The notes beneath the pieces are model-generated. The model had not been told where the DNA came from and did not search any database. It saw only the letters and a program-made list of their open reading frames with translations. This document shows, one piece after another, positions 42,322 through 44,700 of a stretch of 44,700 bases of DNA. This DNA is from DATFMP01 sp035266845. Lineage in GTDB: Bacteria > SAR324 > JACQKK01. The stretch covers positions 1-44,700 of the forward strand of contig DATFMP010000031.1 of the NCBI GenBank assembly GCA_035266845.1. Direction: 5' to 3'. The position numbers were made by a program, and so were the translations under genes. Each line of letters opens with the position of its first letter. Position 1 is the stretch's first letter.

Positions 42322-43956
42322 ATGAAAGTCGCCAGGGCCATTGCGGAGATGCTGAAGCGGGAAGGCGTGGAGTTCATCGTGGGCTACCCGGTGAACGCCA
42401 TCATCGAGGCCTGCGCGGAGGCGGACATCCGCACCGTCATCGTGCGCCAGGAGCGCACGGGGCTGCACATGGTGGACGCGGTAAGCCGCACCACCTGCGG
42501 CGACCGCATTGGCGTGTTCGCCATGCAGCACGGTCCGGGCACGGAGAACGCCTTTGGCGGCGTGGCTCAGGCCTATGGCGACTCGGTGCCCATCGTGGTG
42601 CTGCCCGGCGGCTATCCGCGCAACAAGACCAACGTGGACCCCAACTTCAGCGCGCTGCTGAACTTCCAGCACGTCACCAAGTGGTGCGAGCAGGTGACCC
42701 TGCCCGAGGCCGCGCCGGATGCGATCCGCCGCGCCTTCACGCAGGTGCGCAACGGCCGACCGCGCCCGGCGCTGGTGGAGTTCCCCATCGACGTGCTGGG
42801 GGCGGAGTTCCCCGGCGAGCTGACCTACCGTCCGGCCCCCCGCACGCGCAGCGCGCCGGACCCCGCCGCGGTGAAGGAGGCCGCCAAAGTGCTGCTGAGT
42901 GCCAAGCGCCCGCTGCTCTATGCAGGCCAGGGTGTGCACTACGCTCGCGCCTGGAAGCAGCTGCGCGAGTTGGCCGAGCTTCTGGAGGCCCCAGTCACCA
43001 CCAGCCTGCAGGGCAAAAGCGCCTTCCCGGAGAACCATCCGCTCTCGCTGGGCTCCGGCGGGCGCTCGTACTCCGGGCAACTTGGCCACTTCCTCAAGAA
43101 TGCGGACGTGATCTTCGGCATCGGCTGCAGCTTTACGATCACCAACTACGCGCTGACCATGCCCAAGGGGCCCACCTACATCCAGGCCACGCTGGACCCG
43201 CTCGACCTCAACAAGGAGGTTGAGATCGACCACGCGCTGATCGGTGACGCGGGCCTGACGCTGGATGCCTTGCTGGCCGAGCTGCGGACGACCCTGAAGC
43301 AGCCGCGCGGCCGCCTGGCCGAGGTGACCGAGGAGATCGCGGCGAGGAAGGCAGCATGGCTGGCCGAGTGGAATCCCAAGCTGACCTCCAACGACACACC
43401 GCTTTCGCCCTACCGCGTGATCTGGGACCTGCTGCACACGGTAGATCGGGACAACACGATCATCACCCACGACGCGGGCAGCCCGCGCGACCAACTCTCG
43501 CCCTTCTGGGAGACCACGGCGCCCATGACCTACATCGGCTGGGGCAAGACCACCCAGCTCGGCTACGGCCTGGGGCTGGCCATGGGGGCCAAGCTGGCAC
43601 ACCCGGACAAGCTCTGCATCAACGTGTGGGGCGATGCGGCGATCGGCTTCACAGGCATGGACTTCGAGACGGCCGCCCGCGAGCGCATTCCGATCCTCTC
43701 CATCCTGCTGAATAACTACTCGATGGCCATCGAGCTGAAGGTGATGCCCGTGGCCACGGAAAAGTACCGCTCCACGGACATCTCCGGCAACTACGCCGAG
43801 TTCGCCAAAGCCCTGGGCTGCTATGGCGAGCGCGTCACCGAGCCGAGCGAGATCGTGCCGGCTATCCGGCGTGGCATCGAGCAGACCCAGGCCGGCAATC
43901 CCGTGCTGCTGGAGTTCATCACGGGCAAGGAGACCGCCATCTCCCAGCCGAAGTAA
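42322..43956 (+). CDS. Thiamine diphosphate-dependent enzyme, acetolactate synthase-like
   Basis: A 544-residue ThDP enzyme of the POX/AHAS/benzoylformate decarboxylase superfamily. Glu44 (VRQERTGLH) is the catalytic cofactor-activating glutamate; the GD motif starts at Gly437-Asp438 and ends at Asn464-Asn465, the standard diphosphate/magnesium motif. Three domains are visible: PYR (1-170), central (190-330) and PP (370-530). No regulatory ilvH subunit is adjacent, so it may be a decarboxylase or carboligase other than AHAS. The start at 42322 follows GAGGACGCGCC. A hairpin terminator follows. Substrate is unknown. Confidence 0.9.
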   Translation: MKVARAIAEMLKREGVEFIVGYPVNAIIEACAEADIRTVIVRQERTGLHMVDAVSRTTCGDRIGVFAMQHGPGTENAFGGVAQAYGDSVPIVVLPGGYPRNKTNVDPNFSALLNFQHVTKWCEQVTLPEAAPDAIRRAFTQVRNGRPRPALVEFPIDVLGAEFPGELTYRPAPRTRSAPDPAAVKEAAKVLLSAKRPLLYAGQGVHYARAWKQLRELAELLEAPVTTSLQGKSAFPENHPLSLGSGGRSYSGQLGHFLKNADVIFGIGCSFTITNYALTMPKGPTYIQATLDPLDLNKEVEIDHALIGDAGLTLDALLAELRTTLKQPRGRLAEVTEEIAARKAAWLAEWNPKLTSNDTPLSPYRVIWDLLHTVDRDNTIITHDAGSPRDQLSPFWETTAPMTYIGWGKTTQLGYGLGLAMGAKLAHPDKLCINVWGDAAIGFTGMDFETAARERIPILSILLNNYSMAIELKVMPVATEKYRSTDISGNYAEFAKALGCYGERVTEPSEIVPAIRRGIEQTQAGNPVLLEFITGKETAISQPK

Positions 43957-44013
43957 CCCCGCACTCCGCGGGGGCGAGCGCGATGCTCCCGCCATCCGCG
44001 GCAAGCCTCGCAC

Positions 44014-44038
44014 ACCCGGCGTGACCCCCGCGCCGGGT
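44014..44038 (+). terminator. Terminator-like hairpin after the ThDP enzyme gene
   Basis: ACCCGGCG (44014-44021) pairs perfectly with CGCCGGGT (44031-44038) around a 9-nt loop and is followed by TCGTGTATTAA, a weak T-containing run. It lies 58 nt after the stop and would end the transcript before the next gene. Confidence 0.5.
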
Positions 44039-44148
44039 TCGTGTATTAAGGATGAGTGTCGCACTTCCAGCGCAGCGCCGGCCATCTCGCCCTGCTGCGC
44101 GGCGGGGCGCCGTGGGCCGGTCCGCCATTTCCCTGGGGCTTGCGAGCG

Positions 44149-44700
44149 ATGGACCTTCTGCACCGAGTCAAATCGCTGTTGGGCGCAGCCCCGGCTGCCG
44201 CGGTGGACCTCGCCGCCGTCCCCACGGATCAGCTCCAGGCCAGCCTGGCCGCCGGGCTGGAGCTGCAGAGCGCCGTGGAGAGCTTGGCCGGTGAGGGCCG
44301 CACGCCCGTCGACGTGGTCATGAACGGCAACGCGTTCACCAAGTGGCAGATGTACCCGTGGCAGGGAGGCATCCTCGATCAACGCAGCAACAGCCAGTAC
44401 TTCTACCACTCCCACGAGGGCTACCAGGGCGAGCACGGGCATTTCCACACGTTCATCTACCACCAGCGCAAGCTGGTGCACCTGGTGGCGCTGGGCATGG
44501 ATGAGCGCGGGCGCATCAATCAACTCTACACCTTCAACCGCTGGGCGCCGGGCGACCACTACTTCCCGGCCGACACGCTCAAGACGTTCCTGCCGCGCTT
44601 CCACATCGGCGCCCACAACGATCTGGACGCGCGCCTGCATCGGTTCGTGACCCAGGCGCTGGTGCTGTTCCGGGCGGAGATCGAGCACCTCTTGGATGAG
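44149..44700 (+). CDS. Unknown protein with His-rich motif, truncated by window edge (possibly DUF6969-like)
   Basis: An open frame runs from ATG 44149 to the last base (184 codons), so the end is missing. The N-terminal 60 residues are helical; then come KWQMYPWQGGILD, SQYFYHSHEGYQGEHGHFH and NRWAPGDHYFPAD. Five histidines in the H-S-H-E...E-H-G-H-F-H stretch look like a metal site. I vaguely associate this pattern with DUF6969 proteins, but cannot confirm it. A second short ATG frame begins at 44052 behind AAGG, but its translation looks like noise. Function is unknown. Confidence 0.65.
   Translation, partial: MDLLHRVKSLLGAAPAAAVDLAAVPTDQLQASLAAGLELQSAVESLAGEGRTPVDVVMNGNAFTKWQMYPWQGGILDQRSNSQYFYHSHEGYQGEHGHFHTFIYHQRKLVHLVALGMDERGRINQLYTFNRWAPGDHYFPADTLKTFLPRFHIGAHNDLDARLHRFVTQALVLFRAEIEHLLDE

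Noticed and set aside
44052..44294. 80-codon plus-strand ORF with AAGG before its ATG
   Set aside because: It overlaps the better-supported frame from 44149 and its translation is low-complexity Arg/Gly/Pro.
41668..44688. Minus-strand open frame of about 1000 codons across the ThDP enzyme gene
   Set aside because: Only its last 148 codons look like a protein with a start site. The remainder is antisense to a well-supported ThDP enzyme and has the composition expected from GC-rich codon-position bias.

Overview
The window is GC-rich bacterial DNA with Shine-Dalgarno-type start sites and densely packed genes, 40 in all (two cut by the window edges). I see no rRNA, tRNA, CRISPR array, insertion sequence or phage gene. 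The content is typical of metabolically versatile, uncultured high-GC soil, marine or subsurface bacteria: three CaiB/BaiF CoA-transferases, crotonases, acyl-CoA dehydrogenase, TAXI-TRAP uptake, LLM-class flavin/F420 oxidoreductases, a CofH radical SAM enzyme, a PilZ protein and a long-form IspG. Genes alone do not fix the phylum. A proteobacterial or deep-branching lineage (Rokubacteria- or Tectomicrobia-like) is only a guess.

Left arm (1-7110, all minus strand): RraA-fold aldolase-like protein, PilZ protein, nitronate monooxygenase, PuuE-like deacetylase, LLM oxidoreductase, enoyl-CoA hydratase-like protein, RNA 3'-phosphate cyclase RtcA, and the N-terminal part of a gamma-glutamyltransferase.

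Central catabolic region (7439-26736): a plus-strand run of 13 genes reads HpcH/CitE-type CoA-ester lyase, CaiB transferase, AtzG/GatC-like small protein with amidase, MOSC protein, MaoC hydratase, FAD oxidase, MmgE/PrpD protein, acyl-CoA dehydrogenase, second CaiB transferase, MetE-like zinc methyltransferase, crotonase and 2OG-Fe(II) oxygenase. It meets a convergent minus-strand group with a fused TRAP permease, TAXI receptor, third CaiB transferase and second LLM enzyme. CoA-transferase, MaoC hydratase, CitE-type lyase, PrpD protein, acyl-CoA dehydrogenase and TRAP uptake are the parts known from bacterial itaconate-type C5-dicarboxylate catabolism (activation, hydration, cleavage to acetyl-CoA plus an oxoacid). 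I therefore read this region as an expanded C5-dicarboxylate or branched dicarboxylate catabolic locus; the substrate is not proven.

Right arm (26733-44700): two tandem secreted paralogs of unknown function, a membrane-anchored protein with an internal cysteine-bearing repeat, CofH (F420 precursor), divergent long-form IspG, a diiron ferritin-like protein, a PLP aminotransferase, a compact HicBA toxin-antitoxin pair, two tandemly duplicated SDRs, LepA, an RNB-domain ribonuclease, a small membrane/coiled-coil protein, a ThDP enzyme and a truncated His-rich unknown protein.

Non-coding signals include a three-hairpin intergenic repeat at 8498-8577, an 8-bp inverted repeat in the leader of the lyase gene, a 15-bp palindrome upstream of lepA, several promoter-like boxes and terminator-like hairpins. 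All were read by eye; no search or folding was run.
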